Assembly: GCA_014529385.2 (NCBI GenBank)
Contig: CM043961.1
Location: forward strand, 17,836,478 to 17,900,477
DNA: 64,000 nucleotides
Reading direction: 5' to 3'
Source: Adiantum capillus-veneris
Lineage: Eukaryota; Streptophyta; Polypodiopsida; Polypodiales; Pteridaceae
The notes below the pieces were generated by a model that was given only the letters and a program-made list of their open reading frames with translations, searched no databases and was not told the DNA's origin. A program made the translations under genes and the position numbers. This document shows, piece by piece, positions 32,921 through 44,161 of this stretch; positions within the stretch are counted from its first letter, which is position 1; the number at the start of each line of letters is the position of its first letter.

Positions 32921-33833
32921 AGGAAACTAATTAAAATTAAAAGACCTAAAGATCTAGCCGACGAGGAGTTGAACTGAAGACCTATTATTCAAGAGGGAAA
33001 TGGCATAATCAATCTATCATACTTGGCATGGGTGATAGAAAGGTTATACCATTTATCTCTTTTTATTGGCACATACATCCACACATGCGCACACACACAA
33101 GAAGAAGAGAGTTATAACGTCGTAGGAAACTATCTTAAAAGACGTTAAAGATTAGGTTATATGTAGACTTACATTAAATTAGATTTAGGTTTATTTTTAA
33201 CTAGATTTACATTTATTTAAGTTAGATTTAGATTTACGTTATATGAGATTAGATTTAGGTCTCCATAGACTGTGATGCCTACATGAAGCGGGTGAAGAAA
33301 GCCCTCAATGGAATATAGGGTATTGCTGCCTTCACTCATGGTGGGCTCCGTCGATCCAAAAGTACTGGTGAAATGTCTTCAGAAGATAGGGAAGAAGGTG
33401 GATCTTCAGGGCGGCAAGAGTCACTACATCCCCGACACAATGACCATCTAGACAACCTCTAGTCATTAGACTTACGTTAAATTAGATTTAGCTTTATTTT
33501 TAGTTAGATTTATGTTTATTTAGATTTACGCTTATTTACGTTAGATCGAGTCCACGCAAGAATTACTTACGGTTTAGGGTTTAGAGTTAGACGAACAGTG
33601 AAAAGATCTACTGTGAAAAGATGTTAAGATGAAGTGAAGTGCTACAGCTAGAGAAGAGGCAAAGGGATTTTGTCCACTACATGCAGTATCATGTAGACGT
33701 GGGTGTGTAGATTTCTTGTACCCACAAATATAGGTATTGACCAATAAAGACGAGATTATAACCCGGTGGTTCTGATCTCCGTGCACCTCTAGACCGAGGT
33801 GTGCGGGGATTGGACATGACTAGAGAATGTGAG

Positions 33834-33871
<38 letters not shown>

Positions 33872-33933
33872 GACGAAGAATGCCAATAGAATATTAAATT
33901 TGTTGTCCAGGTTATAAGTTTTTTATCCTCATT

Positions 33934-36900
33934 ATGAGTAGCGACGAGGATGTGGGACCGTCCAACCGAAACACCTATCTCTCAACGAGGGTCTTATGTC
34001 CTTGTAATCAATGCAAGCATGTTGTGCGACGGACAAGACGTGTTTCTTTGCAGCACGTTCGCGAATTTGGCGAGTTCGATCCATCTATTATAGATCGAGT
34101 TGTTGCCAATTATAACTCGTCGGACTCTGACGCTGGCCAACAAGCAGCAATCTTGCAACCCAATAGACGTGTTCGCAGGCGCTTTGGTCAAGCAGCATAT
34201 GTGAGGCCACAAGATGTAGCCTCTGACAGCTCGGGGGATGATCATGCAGAGCACATTCCCAACGAGGCAATGTTTGAGCCCGAGATTGATGAAATGATCG
34301 AGACGATCATGGATTCAGAAAGGCTTATCTATGATGATATGAAAAGTGAAGCCGATACGTCATTGTATAATGGAGCACGTATGTCTAGATTGAAAGCACT
34401 CCTGGTTCTTCTCAACATGCAGGCAAAGTTTGGATGGAGTGACACTAGCGTCACAACGCTTTTCAGGTGATCTATTACAGTTAGTTTACTTTAATAGAAC
34501 TCTAAATGTATAATGATCTGATAGATTTTTACACAACTGTATCATATTTTTATGTTGTGTAGATTGCTGAAAGAGCACATACTACCAGCTGACAATGTGA
34601 TGCCAGATTCCCGAGATGAAGCAAGAAAGATTTTGCGAAACTTGGGAATGGATTACAATTCTATCCACGCTTGTCCTAATGACTGCATTCTTTTCAGAGG
34701 GGAATACACAGACATGGAGAAGTGTCCGAAATGTGATTCCGAAAGATATCGAGTAGATCTCCACAGGACAAAAATTCCACAAAAGGTTTTGCGACATTTT
34801 CCTTTGCTTCCTCGCATCAAGCATTTCTTCGAATGTAAGTCCATGGCCGCCCTAGCATCATGGCATGAGGAGAATAAATCTTCGGATGGTGTGCTACGAA
34901 TTCCTGCAGATTGCGCAGCCTGGAAACATATAGATGGAACATGGTCGGATTTTGCCAGGGAAGCTCGAAATTTGCGCTTAGGCCTGGCTATGGATGGCGT
35001 AAATCCATTTGGTCAAAGATCAACATCTTACAGTGTATGGCCCATTGTCATCGTCAACTACAACATTCCCCCGTGGTTGACTACGAAGAAGGGGCACCTA
35101 TGGCTAAGCTTGATTGTGCCAGGGCGATATAAAGTGGGGAATATGGATGTGTATCTTCGTCCGCTATTGGAAGAGCTACAACAATTGTGGATTGGCATAG
35201 AGGTGGTGGATATGAGCCGACACACAGGACGACGGAATGCTTTGATCAGAGGCATTCTAATGTGGACCATGCATGACTATCCCGGGCTAACAGAATGCTC
35301 AGGTGATCTATTGACACTCCTCACTCAGACACTGTAAATATTGTTTTTTCCCATAGTTGATCTATTATCATGTGTATACATGCAGGGCTTCAAACAAGCG
35401 GATATAGAGCATGTGTCACATGTGGACCTAGACTGAATGCACGTAGGGCACCCTCACTGAAGAAGCAAATCTACGAAGGTCATCAAGTGTATCTTCCAGA
35501 GAATCATGTGTTACGCGACGGCTTTTTGGGAAGAGAGCCACCAAGGATGTCTGCACAAGCATGGTTAGAGCAGAAGGAGATGTGCGATGACGGATTGCCT
35601 CCAGGGATGAAGAGACTATCTCTATGGTACGAGTTACCATACTGGCCCCGACTCATGATCAATCACTTGCTCGATCCAATGCACATATTCAAGAATGTGG
35701 GTAATCTACTATGGGACCATTTGACCGGCAAGAAAGATACTTTGGGAGCCAGAGTTGACCTTAGAAATGTGGATTGTATGGAGCAATATTGGCCGCAAAC
35801 AGCGTCTGATGGATCGATAAAACTCCCTAAAGCACCATGGATTTTCACAGGAGCCCAAGAACGCAAAGTAAAAGAGGCCATTCGATCTTTGCGGACCCCC
35901 ACTGGCGTAATGCACTCGCTCCGAACGTGTTTCACTAAAGAAGGAAAGCTTACCGGTTTGAAGTCACACGATTGGCATAAAATGTGTCAGGTACGTTCAT
36001 AGTGGACTTTAATATCATTGCATAAAATGTGGACTTTAATATCATTGCTGCACATACTTTACAGTTTATTTTACCGGTTGCCATTGAGGGATGTTTGTCT
36101 CTCGACATCCGTAACACAATCTACAAACTTGCAAAGCTGGTGCAATGGATCTCACAAAAGGAGATCAACGTGGACTCCATACCATTCGCCAAACTAAATG
36201 CTGCGGAGCTTGTGTGCATGTTTGAGAAACATTTTCCTACTACAATGCTAACCATTCAGGTGCATCTTCTTGTTCACATAGTTGATGAGGTGGAAATAGC
36301 TGGCACAGTTCATTCCAGATGGATGTTCTTCTTAGAGCGTTTCATGAAAACGCTTAAGGGATATGTGCGTCAAAAGGCACGTCCGGAGGGTAGCATGGCA
36401 GAAGGTTGGTTGGTATCAGAGTCCCTAGTGTACATTGGAGAGTGGCTAGATGGATTTGATAAATCCCGGGACACGCTATGGCGAACCATAGATGATGAGC
36501 GCATATCTGGGATTGTCATGTGCAATCTCGGTGTTGAGAAGAAGATGACGGAAGATCTAGAGGCTAAAATCAACCGATTTTGCATGCTTCACAATCCAGT
36601 GATGCAAAAGTGGATTTCACAATATGAGGATGCAAAGCAAGAGCGACAAAGGGCACGAATCGAGTGGAGACGGGGAAGACGACCACCGATGCACTATCCA
36701 GCGGTTCTGGAGAGCCTACCAACCTTCATGAGCTTAAGATGGTTGCACAACCAATTGAAAAGCGCACAACAATGCGGTGACGAAGTGACTGAAGAAGAGT
36801 GGGAGTACTCTCGGGGTTGCGCGACCAAGGTAAGTTTGCAATGTACGACTAGCAAGTGACTTTATTTATAAACGTTTGAACGGCCACTCATAATCTTTGT

Positions 36901-37479
36901 TCGTTGTAGTATAAGTCATACACAGCAGCATGGTGTAAAGGTCGACATTTTAGGGTGGAACGAATCGACAAAAAGCGTTTTACTCAAGATTGTGGAATCA
37001 TGGCAAAATTTGAACAGTCTAGTCGACGACGTTCCTCTGATGCAGATCCTGTGGTGGCGGAACTCACTTACTTCGGCACGCTGCAAGAGATTTTGAGGAT
37101 CGATTACAGAGGATTTTTTGTCGACTTGTTCGACGTGCAATGGTTCAAGATAATCATGGAGGGTCGCAACGCTACTGTGCGTAGAGGAGAGTCTGGTTTT
37201 CTTGAGGTGGATTCTACTAAGAAATGGACTGACCTAAGAGACACTTTCGTACTACCCAAGCATTGTGAACAAGTAAGTATGTAAATAGTTAACATCCCCC
37301 TTTTACAAGTTATGTGCTTGAAAGCTCTCATGTAAGTTATGTGGCTCTGGCAGGTAGTATTTCATCCTACAAAGTCTACATCAAACTGGTGGTACATCAT
37401 AGAGGTAGCCCCTCGTAGTGCAAGGACGTATGAAGGCTACCATGTGCCAATCACAACGACATCAATGGAGGAGATTTGA
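33934..37479 (+). CDS. CACTA transposase, TNP2 type (six exons)
   Basis: Catalyses excision and insertion of the element in the nucleus. Proposed exons: 33934-34466, 34563-35302, 35386-35990, 36065-36829, 36910-37272, 37354-37479; every intron (74-96 bp) has GT...AG ends and phases fit. Exon 1 carries the transposase-associated zinc region (LCPCNQCKHVVRRTRRVSL). Exon 2 has the TNP2 core: CPNDCILFRGEYTDMEKCPKC and DGVNPFGQRSTSYSVWPIV. Exon 3 has HLLDPMHIFKNVGNLLWDHL. Exon 4 matches the DUF4218 region (HLLVHIVDEVEIAGTVHSRWMF) and exon 5 the DUF4216 region (TYFGTLQEILRIDY...FDVQWF). The reading ends at TGA 37477-37479 (1043 residues), but the frame stays open to TAA 37660-37662, so the TGA may be a new mutation (for example CGA to TGA). 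The start at 33934 is the first Met; an upstream non-repetitive exon cannot be excluded. Confidence 0.88.
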
Positions 37480-37932
37480 GAAGATGCTCAATCAGAAGCC
37501 GCTGCGGTGGTGCCAGACGAGCATCAAGATGCTACTACTCTATATGGGGTGCATGCAGAGGAGCTACAAAATGAAACAGAGGATATGTGTTTAAACGGAG
37601 AGCTCTATATAGATATAGGAAGTTATGCTGAGTTATGCGAGGATGAGAGAGAGATCTCTTAAAGCCACAAATATTGTATTTGAACAATTTTGATCCGTGT
37701 TGTAAAAGCTCTGGCTCTCTAAGTACCTTCCATGGTGTATAACGCTCTTTTCTACTCGCGCTCACATCTTTTGATTGAAAATTCTGAGTTTTCGACTTGC
37801 CTCTTCTATCACTCGATTCATTGCGTCATTGTATTTATATGCGTCATTACGTCATTGTATTTAATGGTCTTTGCGTCATTGTCTACTCTATTCATTCAAT
37901 ATTAAGTTTAAATATTCGTGTGTTTAATGCAG

Positions 37933-39248
37933 GTATGGATGATGAGGAGTTTCTTTCTTCTTTGTCACCGCAGCAGAGACAGTGGTACGTGGAGCGTCAT
38001 CGCTCTGGCGCATCATCGCGCGTTCCTACACCATCCGCATCTCCCTCTCTTTCGGAGCATTCGGCGCGCTCCGAAGCTTCGGCGTCGACGAGACGAGCTT
38101 CACACTCGTCTAGACATCGGCGCTCTAGTGGTGGCGGTGGCGGTTGTTGTGGGGATTCCGCCACCGATGCCTCCACACCGCCTCGTGTTCGACGAGGCTC
38201 TTTACCCTCCCCTTCTTTGCCCGCCCCCACACCAGCCACAGCATCGCCATCTACGCCAGGTTTTGCACGGCTGACTGTTCCTAGAAGCTACACACCTCTA
38301 CCTACTCCGCCAGGAGCCACCCCACTCAACACTCCTCGCTTCGGGGCCCAGACGCCGTTGGAGACACCTAACGTCCGTACCCCCATCGACACGCCGCTAG
38401 AGACCCCTGCCGGGACACCCAGGTTCACGCGTCACCGGCCAGAGGGCTTGCCTTACTCCGTCGACATCAGCGGCGGCATCATCATGGATGATGACGGCAA
38501 GAAGGTGATCTCGCGCATGCGTGGTCTTTGCTCTTAGCTGTTTAGACACTATATACTAAACAAATGGAGTGAAGTACCAAGTGATTTAAAAAACAGAGTC
38601 ATCAGCATACTTCATGATGAGTTTCCCGTTCCAACACGGGATCAGCGCTTCAATGAAGACCTGATGAAGATTCGAATGCGCGAATACTGCAAACACAAGC
38701 GTTCCGAAGTGCAAAAAGCAATCAAGAATGGGTGGAATAGGCCAGATTGGCTGGCCAAAGAAGATTGGAAGAATGCGAAGAAAGCAGCGCGCGAGAATCT
38801 CGACAAGTGGAAGCAACAAAAGGATGCAGCCAGAGCGCGAGTAGAGGCAGGGAGCTCGCACCACTTGGGGAGCGGTGGATGGGCATCATTTGAGGCCGAT
38901 TTTGTAAGTCTTTTCACATTGCTCTTTATGCATGTTCGATAGTTTAGGGTTTATGAGTTTTTTAGTTCTAACATAATGAGATCTTTGTATGTTTTGACAG
39001 TGGTCAATGACAGGACGTGATCCCACACCGTACGAGCGCGAGTACGCAGGCAGGAAGGGCTTAAACGCCCTGATGGACATTCTCAGTTCTCGCGGCGGCA
39101 TGGTTAGTATTAGGGTTTACTCTTTTTTATTTTTTGTATTGTTTTATAAATGTCGTTATATGTTTATACTTACTGAAAGCTGTCTTATTGTCTTTTTTTG
39201 CAGAATCCGACAGATACGCCGCTTGGACGCGATGAGACGTCTGACTAG
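37933..39248 (+). CDS. CACTA second gene, TnpA-like (three exons, in-frame TAG)
   Basis: Probably the DNA-binding helper protein for the subterminal repeats; assigned by position. Proposed exons 37933-38903, 39001-39102 and 39204-39248, with GT...AG introns. The N-terminal 200 residues are Ser/Pro/Thr-rich with repeated TPLETP/TPLNTP/TPIDTP motifs; then SVDISGGIIMDDDGKKVISRM. A TAG at 38535-38537 interrupts the frame, which stays open afterwards through a basic, helical domain (DLKNRVISILHDEF, EYCKHKRSEVQKAI, RPDWLAKEDWKNAKKAAREN) as found in plant Ptta/En/Spm proteins. The same TAG is present in the second, degenerate copy at 53.8 kb, so it predates both copies. Whether it is bypassed by readthrough or splicing is unknown. 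Confidence 0.7.
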
Positions 39249-39602
39249 ACGACGTCAGTTTAGCCGTAGCTAGATAGCATTAGTTTAGGGTTTCTCATAG
39301 CTTATGTATCATGAGACGGATTTTATACGTCTTTTTGAACCATGTATATTATTACATTTGTCACCGCAGTTTCTTTTGCCAATCAATTCTTTATGCCTAT
39401 GATGTTGTACAATTGTCATTATTACATTTGCCAATCAATTCATTTTGCCTATGATGTGTACAATTGTCAATTTTGCAAACAATGCGTCTTGTGGGTGACT
39501 ATTTTGGGTCTATTATCTACCTTTGCACTTTTTTTAAAAAGTGAATCAAGTACAATATGGTTGATGGGTGGCAGGGCATTCAATGCCTTGCCACCAAAAA
39601 AA

Positions 39603-39825
39603 TATTCTATCGGGCGTCGCTATAAGCGTCGCTATTTATGGCTCTGTAGCGTCGCTATGAGCGTCGCTATAGTCTTCTGTGTAAACGTCGCTATAAGCGT
39701 CGCTATATGCGTCGCTATATAGCGACGCTCATAGCGACGCATATAGCGACGCATATAGCGACGCATATAGCGACGCTCTCGTAGCGACGCTCGTAGCGAC
39801 GCTTTTAGCGACGCCGGGGGTTATA
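39603..39825. repeat. CACTA right subterminal array
   Basis: About fifteen copies of GCGTCGCTAT. The left half is all in one orientation and the right half in the other, meeting head to head near 39718 (CGCTATATAGCG), so the whole array can fold into one long cruciform. Confidence 0.92.
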
Positions 39826-39872
39826 AAAACCCAATGTATTTCCGTCGCTAACAGCGTCACAAGAGCACACAA

Positions 39873-39884
39873 CCTCTTGTAGTG
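39873..39884 (-). repeat. CACTA right terminal inverted repeat
   Basis: CCTCTTGTAGTG followed by target-site copy ATA. Confidence 0.95.
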
Positions 39885-39887
39885 ATA

Positions 39888-41960
39888 TTATATATACTAT
39901 ACTATATATTATGTTTTAATATATATATATATATATATAAAGTTATTATAGTTATATAAAGCTATATGTTATAGATATGTTGATGTGATATATAATTAGA
40001 TACATTATGGTCATCATGAGCTATCCTGTTAGTGAAGGTACTTGGAGCATGGCCATAGTGCTCATCTAGGTACTAGGAGGGAAACCCTTGAAAAACTGCG
40101 TAGTTTGGTGATCCATCTTGGGGAGCATGGCCATAAGGTTTAGCCAGGTACTAGGAGGGCAACCCTTGAAAAGATGCGTACTTTGTTAGCACAGTTCTAA
40201 AGATTGACAAGGGGGGTCCTAGAAAAGTTAAATAGGATTAGGTTGGTCCATGAAACACCAGACTTTGTTGGATTCATGTCTCATGAAGCTGGAGCTAACT
40301 GGTTAGCAATATGGGTGTGCAAACGAAGAAGAAAGGAAGTGCAACCGATAAAAGGTAACATAAACCTGGATATATAATGGAAGCAAGGCGACGCAAAACC
40401 ATGGTAGACCATGGAGTATACAATTTGATAAAGAGGATAATGAAGAGATATATGTCAATGACAATGAAGCAGACGAAATCATACCAGTGGAGCAAGGTTC
40501 TTGGAAGTTAAATTTTAAAAAGAATAGAAAATGGTTTTTTGGCTAGTCTTGATAGAGAGTTGTTATGATGTATACATAAAGTCAGAACCAAGTTGCACTT
40601 GCCCCAATTTTTAGAAGAGAGAATCTATGCATAAAGCCTTTCTAAAATGTAAGCACATGTACTATGTGTATGTGCAGATACTTGGACTTCAACCAAAATA
40701 GCACATGGTCATTCATCAGCCTTCACTAGCTCCCATGGACCTTGCCTTTGTATTGGGGAAAACACACAAGATACATCCTATAGTGTAATGAACCTGTGGA
40801 AAAACAAAGTGGTAGACTCATGCATCGAAGGATATATCTCTTACATATGAGCTGCAAAATTACTTCTCACTACCCTTTGAAGTATATTTTGAATCCCCTC
40901 TCATTATAGATGAATACTTTATAGTTCATACTTTGCAAGATGTTCAAGCTCAAAGTTAGGGCTATTGGAAACTTATACATGTTTTTTGGTATGTATAGTA
41001 TGAGCAATGTCTTTTTTTTTGGTGAACTTTTTGTGTCGTTAGAAAAGGATCCAAATTTAAGTTCAAAAAGCTCACAAAAAGTGGTTTTCATTGCAAAATC
41101 TCGAAACCGAAAGCTCGCAAAAAAAAACACTCTACCCGCTATATGTGCCCCCAAATTCTACTCAAAGAAACTAATTTTTCTCACATTATGACATCTGAGA
41201 AAGCATACACTTTAAATATGCATGCCAATTGTAGGCACGAACACATCACACAATTGCACCCGAATGTGTAGTAATTTGAAATCTACATCAAAATCAATAA
41301 TTGTACATACATATGCAAGTTAAATGAGCTCCCAAAGAGCACCACAATGCAATATACATGTCCACAAACCCAAAGTACACAACGGTCTATATGTAGAAAT
41401 TCACATATCACAACTCCTATGCGCAGTATTTGTTGTAGATATACTTGTAATAGATGAGAGTTTTAGAATCTTACAATTACTATCATATTTGGAACGTGCC
41501 AAAACCTTAGGATATACTATTAAATCATATAGATGTGAGTTTGTTTGTGAGCTATATAAAAAAACAATGTTTTTCAACTTGAAAGTGCATAACAGATCTA
41601 CTAATGCTATACCTATTGTAATTCTAATCAGAGATTAAAAAAATTGACATTGCCATTATGCTTGGAATGTATCAAAACCCCAACCTAGACTCGTAGATCA
41701 TATCCATTGAGCTCCCTACGACAGAGATATAAAAAAAATTATGTTTCGAGAGCAAAACCGAACTCTAGAAATTATTGCTCCTGCTTCTTTTTGCACAAAA
41801 TAGCAAGTGTCTTGCTGGTCAAACTCTACACAAACTAAAAGTCAACCCTAAGCTCAAATCTGTAATTTGGGCTTCTCTTGCACTGCAATGTGCATGCACA
41901 CAATGCCGTCAAACTACCAGTTGCTAACGCTGCATTCCCAGAAGCTCACCATCACTGTAA
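39888..41960. other. Intergenic DNA; short (TA)n and a 78-bp tandem duplication
   Basis: AT-rich without a supported gene. A TA run lies at about 39918-39938. GGAGCATGGCCATA...CTAGGTACTAGGAGGG is repeated at 40044 and 40122 (78-bp offset); a related CATCTAGGTACTAGAAGGG occurs at about 29256. Confidence 0.55.
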
Positions 41961-42060
41961 CTTAGCTCTGATATCTGTTGAAAGGGCATGTGTGAAAATA
42001 CATATTAGCAAGAGAGAGGAAGGAGAGGATGGAAACTATGTATGATTGGAGCTAACCTCT
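41961..42060 (-). mobile_element. Possible copia LTR edge with primer-site remnant
   Basis: On the minus strand GATATCAGAGCTAAG (41975-41961) resembles the initiator-Met-tRNA primer site TGGTATCAGAGC. It adjoins an LTR-like end whose plus-strand reading starts TGTTGAAAGGG at 41976. No gag or pol is visible to the left. Weak, possibly chance. Confidence 0.3.
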
Positions 42061-42330
42061 CAAGCAGAATACTAAAAGAGCTTCTTATTCTTGTATATGT
42101 ACAAACAATAAGGAAAAAGTAATTGGGCTATCGAACATTGTGTCTTGGGTGGGTAATTCACCAACAACTTCTCTATCCCACTCCTCTCCTACCTGAGCTT
42201 TGCCACAATGGAAATGTACTTGAGCAAGTACTATCTCCTTGTCGACAAGTGTGTGGACAATTGTTCAACGCGCCTACCGTTCTTTTTTTAAGTAATTTTT
42301 CTTGAAGGGTTTTGGTGTGACTAATACCTA

Positions 42331-42364
42331 TAACTCTCTCTCACTCTCTCTCTCTCTCTCTCTG

Positions 42365-42402
<38 letters not shown>
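42331..42402. repeat. (CT)n/(GA)n inverted microsatellite
   Basis: A CT run turns at GGGG into a GA run, giving a self-complementary microsatellite hairpin of about 70 bases. Confidence 0.9.
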
Positions 42403-42406
<4 letters not shown>

Positions 42407-42508
42407 CATGATTATATATGTTTTGCAGTTTTCAAACAATCATTTTTTTTAATTTCATTTGACAATTTCTTAAAAAATAAACAATCTACCTTCTCTCCCC
42501 CCCTCTCT

Positions 42509-42511
<3 letters not shown>

Positions 42512-42563
<52 letters not shown>

Positions 42564-42661
42564 CCAACTTGTACTCTGCTATGCAGGTAGAGATTGGTGG
42601 GGGAGAGAGATCTCCTTCTATCTCTTGAGAAGGACCTGCACAGCAGAGAGTACAAGTTGGT
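42512..42661. repeat. (CT)n microsatellite and adjoining 28-bp inverted repeat
   Basis: A CT run (about 42512-42560), then ACCAACTTGTACTCTGCTATG (42561-42581), which returns as the complement at 42630-42661 after about 45 bases. It lies directly upstream of the LINE fragment. Confidence 0.8.
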
Positions 42662-42695
42662 CTATGCATTGGTCAATTGTAACAAATAGTACTTG

Positions 42696-43919
42696 ACTTT
42701 ATGCAACATAAAGGCATTGAAGAGGTTACTATTTGCAATGCGGTAGTCATGATTTTGTTGTATGCGGATGATGTAGTTCTTATATCACAGATTTTAGAGG
42801 ATGCACAAATCTTATGGTTGTTCTTGAGAACTTTTGCTTCAAGATTGGGCTGATTGTGAATGAATCTAAAAGAAAAGTTGTGCTTGTGAAAACCAACCAT
42901 AAGGAGAAGCCACGCATTGTGTACAACAATGAGATACTTGAAGTTGTTGAGAGATTTAAGTACCTTGGCCTTGAGGTTCCGGCCAATCACAAGTGGCATG
43001 AAAGTGCTATTCGTTGTTTGGAAGTTGGAAAGAGAGTGTGCTATGCATTTGAGAACATGTGTAATGTGAGGGATGTCAAATGTTGGATTCTCAAGAAGTA
43101 CCTTTTTGACACATTGGTGTCCCTGGTTCATCTTTAGGGAGTTGAAGTGTTAGATGGGAGCATCTCCAAGTCTACTTGAAAAGAGTTTGAGAACGTCCAA
43201 AGGTGTTTTCTTACAAACTTTCTCCAAGTTAAGACACAAATACCATATATGCTCCTACTTCTTGAGTCGGGATCTCTTCCAATTGAGCTGGTTATAGGTA
43301 TGGAAAGGGTTATGGCGTACATGATAAAGATGCATCAAAACCCCTCACATCGACTTCTTAGAGTTTCATGGGAAGCAAGAAACAAAGTTCAAAGATGCAT
43401 AAAAGCAAGATCTTGAGCACGGGATGGATGCAAGAAATAAAGAGGTGGTTTGGGAGATAGGATACATTACACTTGCTACATGATGCCTTAACAGACTCCG
43501 AAGTGATACATTACACTTGCTACATGATGTCTCAATAGACTCCGAAGTGAATGAAGATTTTTTACAACACCAATGTATTACGGCTTGGGCGGAATCCGAT
43601 TGGATCGCGCTTCATACATTACACCACCCATATTGCCCCCAACTACAAAACCATGTTCTTCGCATAATGTGAAAACCATACTCACCCATATATGCTTGCA
43701 CATATCCTCTTGTTGGCGATACAAACTATCATAGCCATTGGGCTTAGTTCTCACTCCCTTCAATGCTGGATATGGTGTTGGAGCAATCGAGAAAAGGCAA
43801 ATAGACTCTACACATTATGCTCACTGCAAGTTTCAGACTTTGAGTACCACTCACTACTAGAGTGCTCAATTTTTTTCTCACATCCTAACCTTCTTCCCTC
43901 ACATTTTCAGCCACCATAA
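42696..43919 (+). mobile_element. Non-LTR retrotransposon (LINE) fragment
   Basis: 3' half of a LINE-type ORF2. RT motif: VVMILLYADDVVLIS near 42745-42790 (catalytic YADD), followed by the GLIVNESKRKVVLV and ERFKYLGLEV thumb-side motifs, open to TAG at 43135. Downstream, in broken frames, FENVQRCFLTNFLQVKTQIPYMLLLLESG continues, and at 43740-43880 LQCWIWCWSNREKANRLYTLC...YHSLLECSIF looks like the Cys/His-containing C-terminal end of plant LINE proteins. The N-terminal endonuclease and the first RT motifs are missing, as in typical 5'-truncated copies. Dead. Confidence 0.75.
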
Positions 43920-44083
43920 CTTAGACCTACACGCTTTCCTCTCCCATCCACAATGTGGGCTCTCCATAGCGACTCTCATCACCACAATCGTGGAGCATCG
44001 AGAATCACTTATCAGCCCCATACATAGTACATCACACGTATCTTTGGTCCCATAGGTCATATTTGACCTCTAAGGACGATAAT

Positions 44084-44161
<78 letters not shown>

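Larger units (their letters stand above)
32185..39884 (+). mobile_element. CACTA (En/Spm) DNA transposon, complete, 7.7 kb
   Basis: Both ends are the perfect 12-base inverted repeat CACTACAAGAGG / CCTCTTGTAGTG, flanked by the 3-bp target duplication ATA (32182-32184 and 39885-39887). Subterminal arrays of GCGTCGCTAT-type units lie just inside both ends. It contains a six-exon TNP2-like transposase and a second, TnpA-like gene in the same orientation, the classical CACTA pair. Apart from one TGA near the transposase C-terminus and one TAG in the second gene, the coding sequence looks intact, so this may be a recently active copy. Confidence 0.95.

Noticed and set aside
33994-36585. Minus-strand frames under the CACTA transposase exons
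   Set aside because: Shadows of the plus-strand exons, which carry the domain motifs and splice sites.
42302-42669. Open frames on both strands around 42.3-42.7 kb
   Set aside because: Driven by CT/GA simple repeats.
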